The position numbers and the translations under genes are program-made. This document shows, piece by piece, positions 44,557 through 53,547 of a stretch of DNA of 64,000 bases. Source of the stretch: Pseudothioclava nitratireducens (GTDB lineage Bacteria; Pseudomonadota; Alphaproteobacteria; Rhodobacterales; Rhodobacteraceae); contig NZ_JARGDK010000003.1 of NCBI RefSeq assembly GCF_029210495.1, forward strand, positions 265,379 through 329,378. Reading direction: 5' to 3'. The notes under the pieces are model-generated. The model was not told the DNA's origin, did no database searches, and saw nothing but the letters and a program-made list of their open reading frames with translations. Positions within the stretch are counted from its first letter, which is position 1, and each line of letters starts with the position of its first letter.

Positions 44557-45840
44557 TCACTTGCCGATGCAGAAGCTGGCAAAGATTTCATCCAGCAGAT
44601 GTTCGACATCCACACGCCCAACCAGCGATTCAAGCGCCCGCGCAGCCTGCCGAAGTGATTCCGCCGCAAGCTCTGCGCGGTCAGACCCGCGCAATACCTC
44701 ATTTCGCGCCGATTCCATAGCCTCAACCGCATCCATCAACGAGATGCGATGACGTTCGCGCGACATAACGCTTGCAGAGGCAGCTTGCCCCTCAAGCCGC
44801 TCCGTCATCAACGTAACAAGCGTGTCGACGCCCTCCCCGGTCTTGCCAGAAACAGCAAGACCATCCTGCGCCCCAAGGTCCGCCTTACCGTGCACGATGA
44901 GATCCCCCGCAGAGGGCGCAATAAGCGGCACATCCGCACCATCAAGCAAGAAGATACGCAGATCGGCGGCCCTTGCACGCTCCAGGGCCCGCTCGATCCC
45001 GATCGTTTCAATTCGGTCTTCGGTCTCGCGCAGGCCCGCCGTATCAAGCACGGTCACAGGCAGCCCCCGAAGATCCATCCGGACCTCGATCACGTCACGC
45101 GTCGTGCCTGCAATCTCGGAGGTGATCGCCGCCTCGCGGCCCGCCAGAGCATTCAGAAGCGTTGATTTGCCAGCATTCGGCCGCCCCACGATCGCAACCT
45201 CGAACCCCTCTCGCACCCGTTCGCCAGCGGAAACACCACGTAATTCGTGCGCAATCCCTGCCTTCACGCAGTCGATCAGTTCCAAGACCTCGGGCGATAC
45301 ATCGACGGGAACATCCTCATCTGCAAAGTCAATCGTCGCCTCAATGAGTGCCGCAGCCCGCACCAGCTTGGCCCGCCAGCCATCAACCAAGGATCCTACG
45401 GCACCCGAGAGAACCTTCAACGCTTGCTTGCGTTGCGCCTCGGTTTCCGCGTCTATCAGATCCGACAAGCCCTCCACCTGCGCGAGGTCGAGCCGGCCGT
45501 TTTCTAGGGCCCGCCGAGTAAACTCACCGGGCTCGGCCAGCCGAAGCCCGTCGATATCGCCAAGCGCCCGCAACACCGCCGAGACGGTCGCAATCGCCCC
45601 GTGGATATGAAGCTCGGCGACCTCTTCACCGGTAAAGCTTTTCCCGCGCTCAAAGCAAAGCACAACCGCCTCATCCAGTGCCGAGCCGTCAAGCTGCAGC
45701 ACGCGCAAGCCGGTCTGGCGCGGTGGCGGCAGGACGCCCGCGAGCCGCTCTGCCGCCAACCAGGCGCAAGGCCCTGAAATACGGATAACCGCAACCCCCG
45801 CCTTGCCGCGGGCGGTTGCCAATGCAAAGATCGTGTCCAT
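44557..45840 (-). CDS. mnmE: tRNA modification GTPase MnmE (TrmE)
   Basis: A 427-residue GTPase: an N-terminal tetrahydrofolate-binding domain ([17 protein letters not shown]), a helical domain, an inserted G domain with G-R-P-N-A-G-K-S-T (about 220-228) and D-T-A-G-L-R-E-T, and the invariant C-terminal C-I-G-K whose Cys is needed for modification. It is shorter than E. coli MnmE (454) but complete. It acts with MnmG, 3 bp downstream. Confidence 0.95.
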   Translation of the reverse strand: MDTIFALATARGKAGVAVIRISGPCAWLAAERLAGVLPPPRQTGLRVLQLDGSALDEAVVLCFERGKSFTGEEVAELHIHGAIATVSAVLRALGDIDGLRLAEPGEFTRRALENGRLDLAQVEGLSDLIDAETEAQRKQALKVLSGAVGSLVDGWRAKLVRAAALIEATIDFADEDVPVDVSPEVLELIDCVKAGIAHELRGVSAGERVREGFEVAIVGRPNAGKSTLLNALAGREAAITSEIAGTTRDVIEVRMDLRGLPVTVLDTAGLRETEDRIETIGIERALERARAADLRIFLLDGADVPLIAPSAGDLIVHGKADLGAQDGLAVSGKTGEGVDTLVTLMTERLEGQAASASVMSRERHRISLMDAVEAMESARNEVLRGSDRAELAAESLRQAARALESLVGRVDVEHLLDEIFASFCIGK

Positions 45841-45873
45841 CGTAACCCCTTAGGGATAAACGATAAATCAGCC

Positions 45874-47145
45874 TCAGCCGTTCATCGAGTCGAAGAATTC
45901 CGAGTTCGTCTTGGTCTGCTTGAGCTTCGAGATCAGGAACTCGATCGCATCGGTCGTCCCCATCGGGTTCAGGATGCGGCGCAACAGATAGGTCTTCTGA
46001 AGATCCTTCGAATCGACCAGCAAGTCCTCTTTCCGGGTCCCGGACTTGAGAATATCCATCGCCGGGAAGACGCGCTTATCGGCGACTTTACGGTCGAGCA
46101 CGATTTCCGAGTTACCGGTGCCCTTGAATTCTTCGAAGATCACCTCGTCCATCCGCGAGCCGGTATCGATCAGCGCCGTCGCAATGATGGTCAGCGAGCC
46201 ACCCTCTTCAATGTTGCGCGCGGCACCGAAGAAGCGCTTCGGACGTTGCAGAGCGTTCGCATCCACACCACCGGTCAGAACCTTGCCCGAGCTCGGCACC
46301 GTGGTGTTATAGGCGCGGCCCAGACGGGTGATCGAGTCGAGCAGGATCACGACGTCGCGCTTATGCTCCACCAGGCGTTTGGCCTTCTCGATGACCATCT
46401 CGGCCACCGCGACGTGACGCGTTGCCGGTTCGTCGAAGGTCGAGGACACAACCTCACCCTTCACCGAACGCTGCATGTCGGTCACCTCTTCGGGACGTTC
46501 GTCGATCAGCAGGACGATCAGGTAGCATTCCGGGTGGTTGCGCTCGATCGAATGGGCGATGTTTTGCAGAAGAACCGTCTTACCGGTGCGCGGCGGCGCC
46601 ACGATCAGCGAACGCTGGCCTTTCCCGATCGGCGACACGAGGTCGATGATCCGGGCCGAGCGATCCTTGATCGTCGGGTCCTCGATTTCCATCTTCAGCC
46701 GCTCATCAGGGTAAAGGGGCGTGAGGTTGTCGAAGGCGACCTTGTGGCGCGCCTTCTCCGGGTCCTCGTAATTGATCTTCTCAACCTTGGTCAGCGCGAA
46801 ATAGCGCTCATTCTCACCCGGCGCGCGGATGATCCCCTCGACCGTGTCACCGGTGCGCAGGCTGTGCTGGCGGATCATGTCGGGCGAGACGTAAATATCG
46901 TCCGGACCCGGCAGGTAGTTCGCCTCGGTCGAGCGCAGGAAACCGAAGCCATCCTGAAGCACCTCGAGCACACCATCGCCGCCGATCTCGATATCTTCTT
47001 CGGCATGTTCCTTGAGCAGCGAGAACATCATCTCGCCTTTGCGCATGGTCGAGGCGTTCTCGATCTCCCACTCCTCGGCCATCGCCAAGAGATCCTTGGG
47101 GCTCTTCGCCTTGAGGTCCGAAAGGTTCAAACGTTCCTTGGTCAT
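45874..47145 (-). CDS. rho: Transcription termination factor Rho
   Basis: A 423-residue Rho. The N-terminal domain starts [12 protein letters not shown], the RNA-binding cold-shock-like fold includes G-F-G-F-L-R-S (about 68-74), and the ATPase has A-P-P-R-T-G-K-T (about 180) and [12 protein letters not shown]. An in-frame extension upstream is rejected because Rho begins at this Met in related species. The ribosome site is weak (GGGA). A small GC hairpin lies in its leader at about 47167-47185. Confidence 0.93.
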   Translation of the reverse strand: MTKERLNLSDLKAKSPKDLLAMAEEWEIENASTMRKGEMMFSLLKEHAEEDIEIGGDGVLEVLQDGFGFLRSTEANYLPGPDDIYVSPDMIRQHSLRTGDTVEGIIRAPGENERYFALTKVEKINYEDPEKARHKVAFDNLTPLYPDERLKMEIEDPTIKDRSARIIDLVSPIGKGQRSLIVAPPRTGKTVLLQNIAHSIERNHPECYLIVLLIDERPEEVTDMQRSVKGEVVSSTFDEPATRHVAVAEMVIEKAKRLVEHKRDVVILLDSITRLGRAYNTTVPSSGKVLTGGVDANALQRPKRFFGAARNIEEGGSLTIIATALIDTGSRMDEVIFEEFKGTGNSEIVLDRKVADKRVFPAMDILKSGTRKEDLLVDSKDLQKTYLLRRILNPMGTTDAIEFLISKLKQTKTNSEFFDSMNG

Positions 47146-47280
47146 GGGAGTCCCACTTTCATGCGCGAAAGCACCCCGCTCGGGGCGCTCATCTTTGGTT
47201 CTGTCTCGAAAAACCGGTCGGCCGGACGGCCGGGGCTTGGACAGCACTTACGTGCAAAGCCCTTCAGAGTCAATGAATGC

Positions 47281-47745
47281 TCAGAATTTCACGATCACGG
47301 AGAGCACGATCACGATCATGAAAACCGTCGGCACTTCGTTCATCATCCGGTATTGGCGTCCGGTCAGCGCATTACTGTCCTCGACGAACTGTTTCCGTTT
47401 GGCACCGCACCACATGTGAAACCACGTCATTCCGATCACGCCGGCCGCCTTGGTCCAGGGCCAGATGCTCGACCAATCCACGATCCCCGGAGTGAACACC
47501 AGCATAAGCCCGAACAGCCAGCTGGAAATCATCGCAGGGTTCATGATCGCTTTCATCAGCAGGCGTTCCTGATGCTGGAACAGCAAATCCATGTCGGAGC
47601 CGCGCACCACACCCTGCTTCTTCAGTCCTTCGACGTGATACACATAGAGCCGTGGCAAATAGAACAGCCCTGCCATCCAAGCGAGGATCGACATCACATG
47701 CATGGATTTGATCCATGGGTAGAAATCAGCGAGGAGGTCGGTCAT
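47281..47745 (-). CDS. hemJ: Protoporphyrinogen IX oxidase HemJ
   Basis: A 154-residue protein with four membrane helices, W-I-K-S-M-H-V-M-S-I-L-A-W-M-A-G-L-F-Y-L-P-R-L-Y-V-Y-H at the N-terminus (residues 11-37, containing the conserved heme-ligand His and nearby aromatic residues) and R-Q-Y-R-M-M-N-E-V-P near the end. This is the HemJ/UPF0093 family, which oxidises protoporphyrinogen IX in many alphaproteobacteria. It flanks the origin: GGAGCC precedes the ATG at 47745 and the ori gap begins immediately upstream. Confidence 0.9.
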   Translation of the reverse strand: MTDLLADFYPWIKSMHVMSILAWMAGLFYLPRLYVYHVEGLKKQGVVRGSDMDLLFQHQERLLMKAIMNPAMISSWLFGLMLVFTPGIVDWSSIWPWTKAAGVIGMTWFHMWCGAKRKQFVEDSNALTGRQYRMMNEVPTVFMIVIVLSVIVKF

Positions 47746-47770
47746 GGGGGCTCCCTTTGTCTTCGCCCTT

Positions 47771-47812
47771 CTTAAATAAAATAAAGATTAAAAGAAAAGA
47801 TGATGATGATGT
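47771..47812. other. AT-rich tract, candidate DNA unwinding element
   Basis: About 40 bp of nearly pure A/T and purine-rich sequence (CTTAAATAAAATAAAGATTA onward, then GATGATGATGAT) directly next to the tandem DnaA boxes. A second, weaker A/T stretch is at 47905-47936. Confidence 0.6.
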
Positions 47813-47818
47813 AAGGCC

Positions 47819-47836
47819 TGTGGATCATGTGGATTA
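47819..47836 (-). promoter_or_regulatory. Two tandem DnaA boxes
   Basis: TGTGGATCA (47819-47827) is followed without a gap by TGTGGATTA (47828-47836). Read on the minus strand they are TGATCCACA and TAATCCACA, each one base from the TTATCCACA consensus. They lie right beside the AT-rich tract. Confidence 0.75.
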
Positions 47837-47960
47837 TAGACCTCTCCACATGTCGTTATCGCGCACTCAGAAGGCCCGTCATGATGCCCGCCATCCTGTG
47901 AGTATCTCATAATTTCATTTTAAAACAGATACTTAATCTCACCTTAGGATTTCCGGCCTC

Positions 47961-47969
47961 TGTGGACAA
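47961..47969 (-). promoter_or_regulatory. DnaA box variant
   Basis: TGTGGACAA, minus strand TTGTCCACA, one mismatch to TTATCCACA, in the centre of the hemJ-maf gap. Confidence 0.65.
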
Positions 47970-48132
47970 GTTTTGGATGATAAGGGCTGACGCGGCAAAT
48001 CCCCACATGTCGAAAATCGCGTTTCCACAGGTGGAAAAGCTTTACCAAATCTTGATAGAACTTAACGGAACTGTGGAGGGATCGACACCCGGTCACCGAC
48101 CCACAGAGTTACCCGACGCTTTCTCCGACAGG

Positions 48133-48141
48133 TTATCCACA
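48133..48141 (+). promoter_or_regulatory. Perfect DnaA box overlapping the maf start codon
   Basis: TTATCCACA is an exact consensus box. Its last A is the first base of the maf ATG, so DnaA bound here would cover the maf translation start and probably its leader. Confidence 0.85.
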
Positions 48142-48740
48142 TGCCTTCGCCCCTCATTCTCGCCTCTGCATCGGAAATCCGAGCGAGTTTGCTGCGTAAC
48201 GCTGGGTTCGATGTCGAGGTCACGCCGGCCCGGATCGACGAAGAGGCTATCCGTCTTGGCCTCGAAGCCGAAGGCGCGACGCCCCGAGATGTCGCCAACG
48301 CTTTGGCCGAGATGAAGGCCGCGAAAATCTCGACGCGGCGGCCCGGCGCGATGGTCCTTGGTGCCGACCAGGTGCTTGAATGTCAGGGGCAGATCTTCGC
48401 AAAACCCGGCACGCCCGAAGCTGCCATGGAGCAACTCCGTGCGCTGTCGGGCAAGACTCACCGTTTGCTCTCGGCCTTGGTCGTGATCCGCGACGGCCAG
48501 CCGCTATGGCGCCATGTCGCGACGGTTCGCCTGACCATGCACGACCTGACCGACCCTTTCATCGAAGACTATGTCGCGCGGAACTGGGACAGCATTCGCT
48601 GGTCCGTTGGAAGCTACAAACTCGAAGAAGAGGGCGTTCGGCTTTTCTCTGCTGTCGAAGGCGATTACTTTGCCGTCTTGGGCTTGCCGCTCATCGAATT
48701 GTTGAATTGGTTGCGTATCCGAGGAGAGCTGACCACATGA
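48141..48740 (+). CDS. maf: Maf-family nucleoside triphosphate pyrophosphatase
   Basis: A 199-residue Maf/HAM1-fold protein: [14 protein letters not shown] (about 4-17), G-A-D-Q-V-L (about 73-78), and [12 protein letters not shown] (about 160). Maf proteins hydrolyse modified or canonical dTTP/UTP-like nucleotides and are linked to division arrest. A second Maf-type gene is common in these bacteria but is not in the window. It is first gene of maf-aroE-coaE-dnaQ and starts inside the origin region. Confidence 0.92.
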   Translation: MPSPLILASASEIRASLLRNAGFDVEVTPARIDEEAIRLGLEAEGATPRDVANALAEMKAAKISTRRPGAMVLGADQVLECQGQIFAKPGTPEAAMEQLRALSGKTHRLLSALVVIRDGQPLWRHVATVRLTMHDLTDPFIEDYVARNWDSIRWSVGSYKLEEEGVRLFSAVEGDYFAVLGLPLIELLNWLRIRGELTT

Positions 48741-49576
48741 CCGACCATCCCCGCATCCCGCTGGCTGGCGTGATCGGCTCGCCCATCGCGCATTCCAAGT
48801 CGCCGATCCTGCATGGACACTGGCTTAAGACCTATGGCATCCGCGGCTATTACATCCCGATCGACATCGCAGGCGAGGACCTCGAGACGGTGCTCCGCGC
48901 GCTGCCCAAGGCGGGTTTTGTTGGCTGCAACGTGACCATTCCCCACAAAGAAGCGGTGTTGGCGATTGCCGATGTCGTCTCGGATCGGGCGGCCTTGATC
49001 GGCGCGGCCAATACGCTGATCTTCCGCCCGGATGGCAAGATTCATGCAGATAATACAGACGGTTACGGTTTCATCGCCAATGTGAAACAGGCGATCCCGG
49101 ATTGGCATCCGAACGAAGGCCCGGCAGCGGTGTTCGGCGCAGGCGGTGCTGCGCGGGCCGTGCTTGCGTCGCTGCTCGAAATGGGCTGCCCCGAAATCCG
49201 TATCTCGAACCGGACCAAGGCGCGGGCCGAGAACCTCCGCACCGAGTTTGGGGCGCGGATCGTGGTCTATGACTGGGTTCAGGCGGGCAATATGCTTGAA
49301 GGTGCTGCCACGGTGGTCAACACGACCTCGCTGGGGATGGTCGGCAAGCCGGAGTTCCGCGTGCCTCTCGACGCCCTGATGCCAGGGGCGGTCGTGAATG
49401 ATATCGTCTACACGCCGCTCGAAACCGACCTGCTGCGCACCGCGAAAGAGGCGGGTTGCCGGACGGTCGACGGGCTTGGGATGCTGCTTCATCAGGCGGT
49501 TCCGGGGTTTGAGCGCTGGTTCGGCCATCGCCCCGAAGTTACCGAAGACCTGCGCAACCGGATTCTCAACGCATGA
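48737..49576 (+). CDS. aroE: Shikimate 5-dehydrogenase
   Basis: A 279-residue enzyme: substrate motif [10 protein letters not shown] (about 14-23), catalytic Lys in N-V-T-I-P-H-K-E (about 66-73), NADP fold G-A-G-G-A-A-R-A (about 135-142) and N-T-T-S-L-G-M. It reduces 3-dehydroshikimate to shikimate in aromatic amino acid synthesis. It starts in the maf stop (ATGA) and ends in the coaE start (ATGA). Confidence 0.95.
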   Translation: MTDHPRIPLAGVIGSPIAHSKSPILHGHWLKTYGIRGYYIPIDIAGEDLETVLRALPKAGFVGCNVTIPHKEAVLAIADVVSDRAALIGAANTLIFRPDGKIHADNTDGYGFIANVKQAIPDWHPNEGPAAVFGAGGAARAVLASLLEMGCPEIRISNRTKARAENLRTEFGARIVVYDWVQAGNMLEGAATVVNTTSLGMVGKPEFRVPLDALMPGAVVNDIVYTPLETDLLRTAKEAGCRTVDGLGMLLHQAVPGFERWFGHRPEVTEDLRNRILNA

Positions 49577-50169
49577 CGCGGCCCTTTCTCCTTGGGCTGA
49601 CCGGCTCCATCGGGATGGGGAAGTCGACCACGGCGAAGATGTTCGCCGAAGAAGGCGTGCCGGTCTGGGATGCGGACGCGACGGTCCATGCGCTCTATGC
49701 GCGTGGCGGGGCTGCGGTCGCGCCCATCGGCGCGCTCTTTCCGCAGGCGATCAAGGATGGCGCAGTGGATCGCGGGGCGCTCAAGGCGATCCTGTCAGAG
49801 CAAAAACAGGCTCTATCACATCTGGAATCGATCGTTCACCCGCTGACGGCAGAGTCCCGAGCCGCGTTTATCCGCGATCATTCCGACGCCCCGCTGATCG
49901 TGCTCGATATTCCACTGCTCTATGAAACCGGCGCGCAGACGGCTTGCGATGCGGTGCTTGTCGTCAGCGCGCCGCCCGAGGTGCAGCGCGCCCGCGTCCT
50001 TGACCGTGGCACGATGGACGAAGCGCAGCTCGACATGATCCTCGCGCGGCAGATGCCTGATGCCGAAAAACGTGCCCGCGCCGATTACGTCATCGAAACC
50101 CTCACCCTTGAGCAGACCCGCGCGGATGTGCGACATCTGATTGCGACACTGGAGGGCAAAGATGCGTGA
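49573..50169 (+). CDS. coaE: Dephospho-CoA kinase
   Basis: A 198-residue P-loop kinase with [10 protein letters not shown] (about 11-20), W-D-A-D-A-T-V-H (about 33-40) and D-I-P-L-L-Y-E-T-G (about 112-120). It phosphorylates dephospho-CoA in the last step of coenzyme A synthesis. It overlaps aroE by 4 bp and dnaQ by 8 bp, a tight chain typical of this locus. Confidence 0.95.
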   Translation: MTRPFLLGLTGSIGMGKSTTAKMFAEEGVPVWDADATVHALYARGGAAVAPIGALFPQAIKDGAVDRGALKAILSEQKQALSHLESIVHPLTAESRAAFIRDHSDAPLIVLDIPLLYETGAQTACDAVLVVSAPPEVQRARVLDRGTMDEAQLDMILARQMPDAEKRARADYVIETLTLEQTRADVRHLIATLEGKDA

Positions 50170-50863
50170 GATCGTTCTGGATACCGAGACCACCGGGTTC
50201 GAGCCGTCAGAAGGCCACCGCATCGTGGAGATCGGCGCGGTCGAGCTGTTCAATCACGTGCCCACCGGTCGGACCTATCACCAATATATCAACCCCGAGC
50301 GCTCCATGCCAAAGGAGGCTTTCGAGGTGCACGGGCTGGGCGATGAGTTCCTTTCGGACAAGCCGAAATTCCATGAAGTCGCGCAGGATTTCCTCGATTT
50401 CATCGGGCCGGACGCCAAGCTGGTGATCCATAACGCCGCCTTTGACATGAAATTCCTTAACGCCGAGCTTGGCTGGGTGAAAAAACCGCTGATCGGCAAT
50501 GATCGCGCGGTCGATACGCTGATGATGGCGCGGCGCAAGTTTCCCGGCTCGCCCGCCTCGCTTGACGCGCTGTGCCGGCGCTTCAATATCGACAACTCGT
50601 CGCGGACGCTCCACGGCGCATTGCTCGACTCCGAAATTCTGGCCGAGGTCTATCTGGAGCTGATCGGGGGCCGTCAGCCGGGCTTTGGTCTCTCTGTCGA
50701 ACCCTCGAGCGGGCCCGCCACTCAGGGCGGAGCCTCGGAGGACTGGCGCCCGCGCCCGCGTCCGACACCCCTGCCCGCGCGCCTGACCGAAGCCGAGGCC
50801 GAGGCGCATGCCGCAATGGTCGCCAAAATGGGAGAGGCCGCGATCTGGAATCGCGGCCGCTAG
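50162..50863 (+). CDS. dnaQ: DNA polymerase III epsilon subunit (proofreading exonuclease)
   Basis: A 233-residue DEDDh exonuclease: ExoI D-T-E-T-T-G (residues 7-12), ExoII H-N-A-A-F-D-M (about 98-104) and ExoIII H-G-A-L-L-D (about 156-161), followed by a Pro/Arg-rich C-terminal tail that binds the alpha subunit. Start ATG 50162 lies within the coaE end. Being near oriC gives it high gene dosage in fast growth. Confidence 0.93.
   Translation: MREIVLDTETTGFEPSEGHRIVEIGAVELFNHVPTGRTYHQYINPERSMPKEAFEVHGLGDEFLSDKPKFHEVAQDFLDFIGPDAKLVIHNAAFDMKFLNAELGWVKKPLIGNDRAVDTLMMARRKFPGSPASLDALCRRFNIDNSSRTLHGALLDSEILAEVYLELIGGRQPGFGLSVEPSSGPATQGGASEDWRPRPRPTPLPARLTEAEAEAHAAMVAKMGEAAIWNRGR
50836..50858 (+). 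terminator. Hairpin overlapping the dnaQ 3' end
   Basis: GGCCGCGAT pairs perfectly with ATCGCGGCC around CTGGA, inside the last codons of dnaQ. There is no U-tract after it, so terminator function is uncertain. Confidence 0.35.
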
Positions 50864-50896
50864 AACGGGACCGAAGCCCCACCATATCTGTGGTCC

Positions 50897-53305
50897 TCAG
50901 ACGAGAACGATATCGTCGAACAGGATGTTGACGTTCGTCACCCCGTTCAGCGTCAGCGTATCGCCGCCGCCGAAATCCAGCACCAGATTGCCTCCGACAA
51001 CCGTTGCGATGTCGCCAAGGTCTTCGATGGCCATCGTACCCATCAGGTCCGCGTCGATCCAGATCGTATCGAGGTCGTTCTGGAAATCGCCGATGACATC
51101 GGCGTCGTCGCCAAGGTTGAACCGGAACGTGTCACCCAGCATGCCGCCGAACATGGTGTCGTTCCCATCCTGCCCTGCAAGATAGTCCTCGCCGCCATTG
51201 CCCTCGATATAGTCCGCGCCGGCACCGCCCCGGATCGTATCCAGACCGTTGCCGCCATAAATGTCGTCATTGCCACCCTCGCCCAGCAGCAGGTCATCGA
51301 AATTCCCGCCATTGATCGAGTCGTCGCCGAGGCCGCCATAAATGGTGTCGGCGCCGCCGTTGCCGATCAGCGTGTCGTTGTCATTCCCACCATCGATGAA
51401 ATCGTTCCCATCGCCCCCCACAATCGTATCAAGGCCTGCATCACCCTGAAGCGAGTCAGAGTAAATACCGCCGTTGATCGAGTCGTTCCCATCGCCCCCG
51501 ATCATCGTGTCCTGACCGATATTGCCGATGAGCGTATCATTGCCCGCGCCACCATCCATCGAGTCGTTCCCGGTCCACCCGACGATAGAGTCGTTGCCCC
51601 CGCTTCCGAGAAGCGTGTCGGAGGACGTTCCGCCAAGGATCGTGTCGTCGCCGAGGCCGCCATTGATCGTATCCCGGCCTTCATGGCCGCGCAGATCGTC
51701 ATTGCCGCCCTCGCCGATGATCGAATCGTGCCCCAGCAAGCCAAGGATCACATCGTCATTGCCGCCGCCGTTCATCGTGTCGTTGCCAGCGCCGCCGTCG
51801 ATCGTGTCGTTGCCAAGGCCACCAAGGATCAGGTCGCTCCAGCCACCGCCGCTGACGCTGTCATTGCCGACCCCGGCATCAATCGTATCCGCGCCATTCG
51901 CGGCCTCGATCGTGTCATGGCCGTTCCCGGCGATGATATTGTTGCTGGCGTTGTTGCCAATGACAGAGTCGTTGCCGCTGCCGAGGATCAGGTTTTCGAT
52001 CACCGTGCCGCGTGCGATCAGCAGGTTTCCTGCAACGCCATCGACGTCCGAAATACCCTCGCTCAGCATGTTGATGGTCGAGTTGCCGGTGATCAGCGAC
52101 AAGTCGATCGTGTCGATCCCGCCCTCGTCAAAGATGGTGAGTGCAATCGGCCCGCCGCTATAGAGCGCATTGCCACCCGCGGCCACCGCGTCGAACAGAT
52201 CGCTCAGATAGTTGTCGATGTTGGAGTTGAACCCCCAAGTGGTCGCGCCCGCGGTCACACCGCCCGACGCGGCCCCGTAAAGGTCCTGAATTGCGATGAT
52301 ATCGACCAGCATCGCCGTGGTCAGCGCGGCATAATCCGCCTCGACATAGGGGTTCTGGGTCTGGTCGAAATAGGACATGATCGAAAGCTGCCAGCTATCG
52401 TCGAGCCAGACGGCCTCGGTGTAGTAGTCGCCGGTGCCGTTATAGTTGCCCATATGCCCAAGTCCGAGCGCATGGCCCAGCTCGTGGACATAGGTCGAGA
52501 ACGAATAGCTGTCGATCGCGGTGCCGTAATAGTTGGTCCAGGCCGAGGTGATGATGATTTCGGCGCCATCGCCCGGCTGGGTGGTGTAGGCCGAGAAGGT
52601 CTCGCCGTAAGAGGTGTCGGTATTGCCGAAGGTCAGCGCAGCGGTCCCGCTGACTTCGACAAAATCCAGATCGGCGACCATTTCCCATGCTTCAAAGGCC
52701 CAGCGCGCAAGCTGTTGCTCGGCGGCGGTCAGCCCGGTGATGTTCACCGTGATCTGGTTGCCGGAGGTGGTGCTGAACTGCCCCGGCACGGTCCCGGCGT
52801 CATACCAGAACCCGTCCGTCAGGTAATAAGCCATGTCGTCATAAGTACCCGCAGGCGGCGGTGTCACCGGCGAGCCATAGGAGACAGTGACTGAGTAATC
52901 CCCGTTCTCTCCAATATAGCCTGCGCGTTGATCGAACGTGTTGATAACAACGTATATTAACCCGGTGTAGGTCGCCGAATAGGTATACTGCGAATAGTAT
53001 CCGGGGCCGCCGTCGTCATCCTGTCCGACCAGAGCCCCCTGATCGTTCAGCACATACATATAGGTGTCGTAGATCGGGTCGGAGCCATAACCAGCAACAT
53101 CAATCGTATATTGGTTGCCAGCAGTCACACTGATGGCAACGATATCCAAGTCGCCGGGATTCGTGGCTTGTGTCAGCCTGCCGGTGAACGTATCGCCCGG
53201 ATTGAGCGTGTAGCGATCATCCAGAACCGGATTGTTCGGATCGAAATTCGTATCCGTGGTCTCCGTGATGGTCGCAAAGAGCATATTGTCTTGGGCAATC
53301 GTCAT
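50897..53305 (-). CDS. Secreted RTX metalloprotease, serralysin-like (M10 type)
   Basis: An 802-residue protein. Residues about 25-150 form a beta domain of the pre-peptidase type. The zinc site H-E-L-G-H-A-L-G-L-G-H is near residue 273, with the Met-turn S-I-M-S-Y-F near 309. From about 440 to 740 are glycine-aspartate nonapeptides (G-G-x-G-x-D-x) that bind calcium, then a C-terminal type I secretion domain ending in V-L-V. No Sec signal is present, as expected for type I export. No exporter or inhibitor gene is nearby. ATG 53305 is the only upstream start. An inverted repeat lies 43 bp upstream. Confidence 0.88.
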   Translation of the reverse strand: MTIAQDNMLFATITETTDTNFDPNNPVLDDRYTLNPGDTFTGRLTQATNPGDLDIVAISVTAGNQYTIDVAGYGSDPIYDTYMYVLNDQGALVGQDDDGGPGYYSQYTYSATYTGLIYVVINTFDQRAGYIGENGDYSVTVSYGSPVTPPPAGTYDDMAYYLTDGFWYDAGTVPGQFSTTSGNQITVNITGLTAAEQQLARWAFEAWEMVADLDFVEVSGTAALTFGNTDTSYGETFSAYTTQPGDGAEIIITSAWTNYYGTAIDSYSFSTYVHELGHALGLGHMGNYNGTGDYYTEAVWLDDSWQLSIMSYFDQTQNPYVEADYAALTTAMLVDIIAIQDLYGAASGGVTAGATTWGFNSNIDNYLSDLFDAVAAGGNALYSGGPIALTIFDEGGIDTIDLSLITGNSTINMLSEGISDVDGVAGNLLIARGTVIENLILGSGNDSVIGNNASNNIIAGNGHDTIEAANGADTIDAGVGNDSVSGGGWSDLILGGLGNDTIDGGAGNDTMNGGGNDDVILGLLGHDSIIGEGGNDDLRGHEGRDTINGGLGDDTILGGTSSDTLLGSGGNDSIVGWTGNDSMDGGAGNDTLIGNIGQDTMIGGDGNDSINGGIYSDSLQGDAGLDTIVGGDGNDFIDGGNDNDTLIGNGGADTIYGGLGDDSINGGNFDDLLLGEGGNDDIYGGNGLDTIRGGAGADYIEGNGGEDYLAGQDGNDTMFGGMLGDTFRFNLGDDADVIGDFQNDLDTIWIDADLMGTMAIEDLGDIATVVGGNLVLDFGGGDTLTLNGVTNVNILFDDIVLV

Positions 53306-53347
53306 CGTGGCAGCTTTCTCAAAACCGGGGATGGGGTCAAATGCAGA

Positions 53348-53367
53348 CAGCGGCTTTGATGCCGCTG
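53348..53367. promoter_or_regulatory. Inverted repeat upstream of the metalloprotease gene
   Basis: CAGCGGC and GCCGCTG are perfect complements separated by 6 bp, 43 bp before the protease ATG. It could be an operator or a leader hairpin; no known regulator was matched. Confidence 0.35.
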
Positions 53368-53547
53368 CCCGACCAAAAGTATAGGAATCGTTAACGCCTT
53401 GCTAGCCCTGCTCTTGCCCCGACGGCAGGTAATTGTCTTAATTTATAGGAGAATTGATCCCAAACGCCGCCCTTTTGCCACGATGCGGCACCGATTCCCG
53501 GCAAGCCTCGGGCGCAGCCTGCCCTTGGTGGTTGACTGGGGGCGAGT

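Larger units (their letters stand above)
47746..48141. other. oriC: Chromosomal replication origin (oriC)
   Basis: The 395-bp gap between divergent hemJ and maf is the only gap over 300 bp in the window. It holds one perfect DnaA box and three close variants, an AT-rich tract, two copies of an 18-19 bp direct repeat (47846-47863 and 48003-48021, CCACATGTCG..ATCGCG), and a 16-bp palindrome of TTTCCAC-AG-GTGGAAA (48022-48037). Its neighbours (hemJ, rho, mnmEG, rsmG, parAB and two parS) are those found beside oriC in alphaproteobacteria. No protein-coding gene is supported in it. Confidence 0.8.

Noticed and set aside
47920..47936. CtrA-type site (TTAA-N7-TTAA) in the origin
   Set aside because: The two TTAA at 47920 and 47933 are separated by 9 bp, not 7, so this is not counted as a CtrA box.
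47850..48140. Small plus-strand reading frames in the hemJ-maf gap
   Set aside because: They have no ribosome sites and no protein-like pattern, and the region is dominated by DnaA boxes and AT-rich tracts, so it is better explained as the origin.
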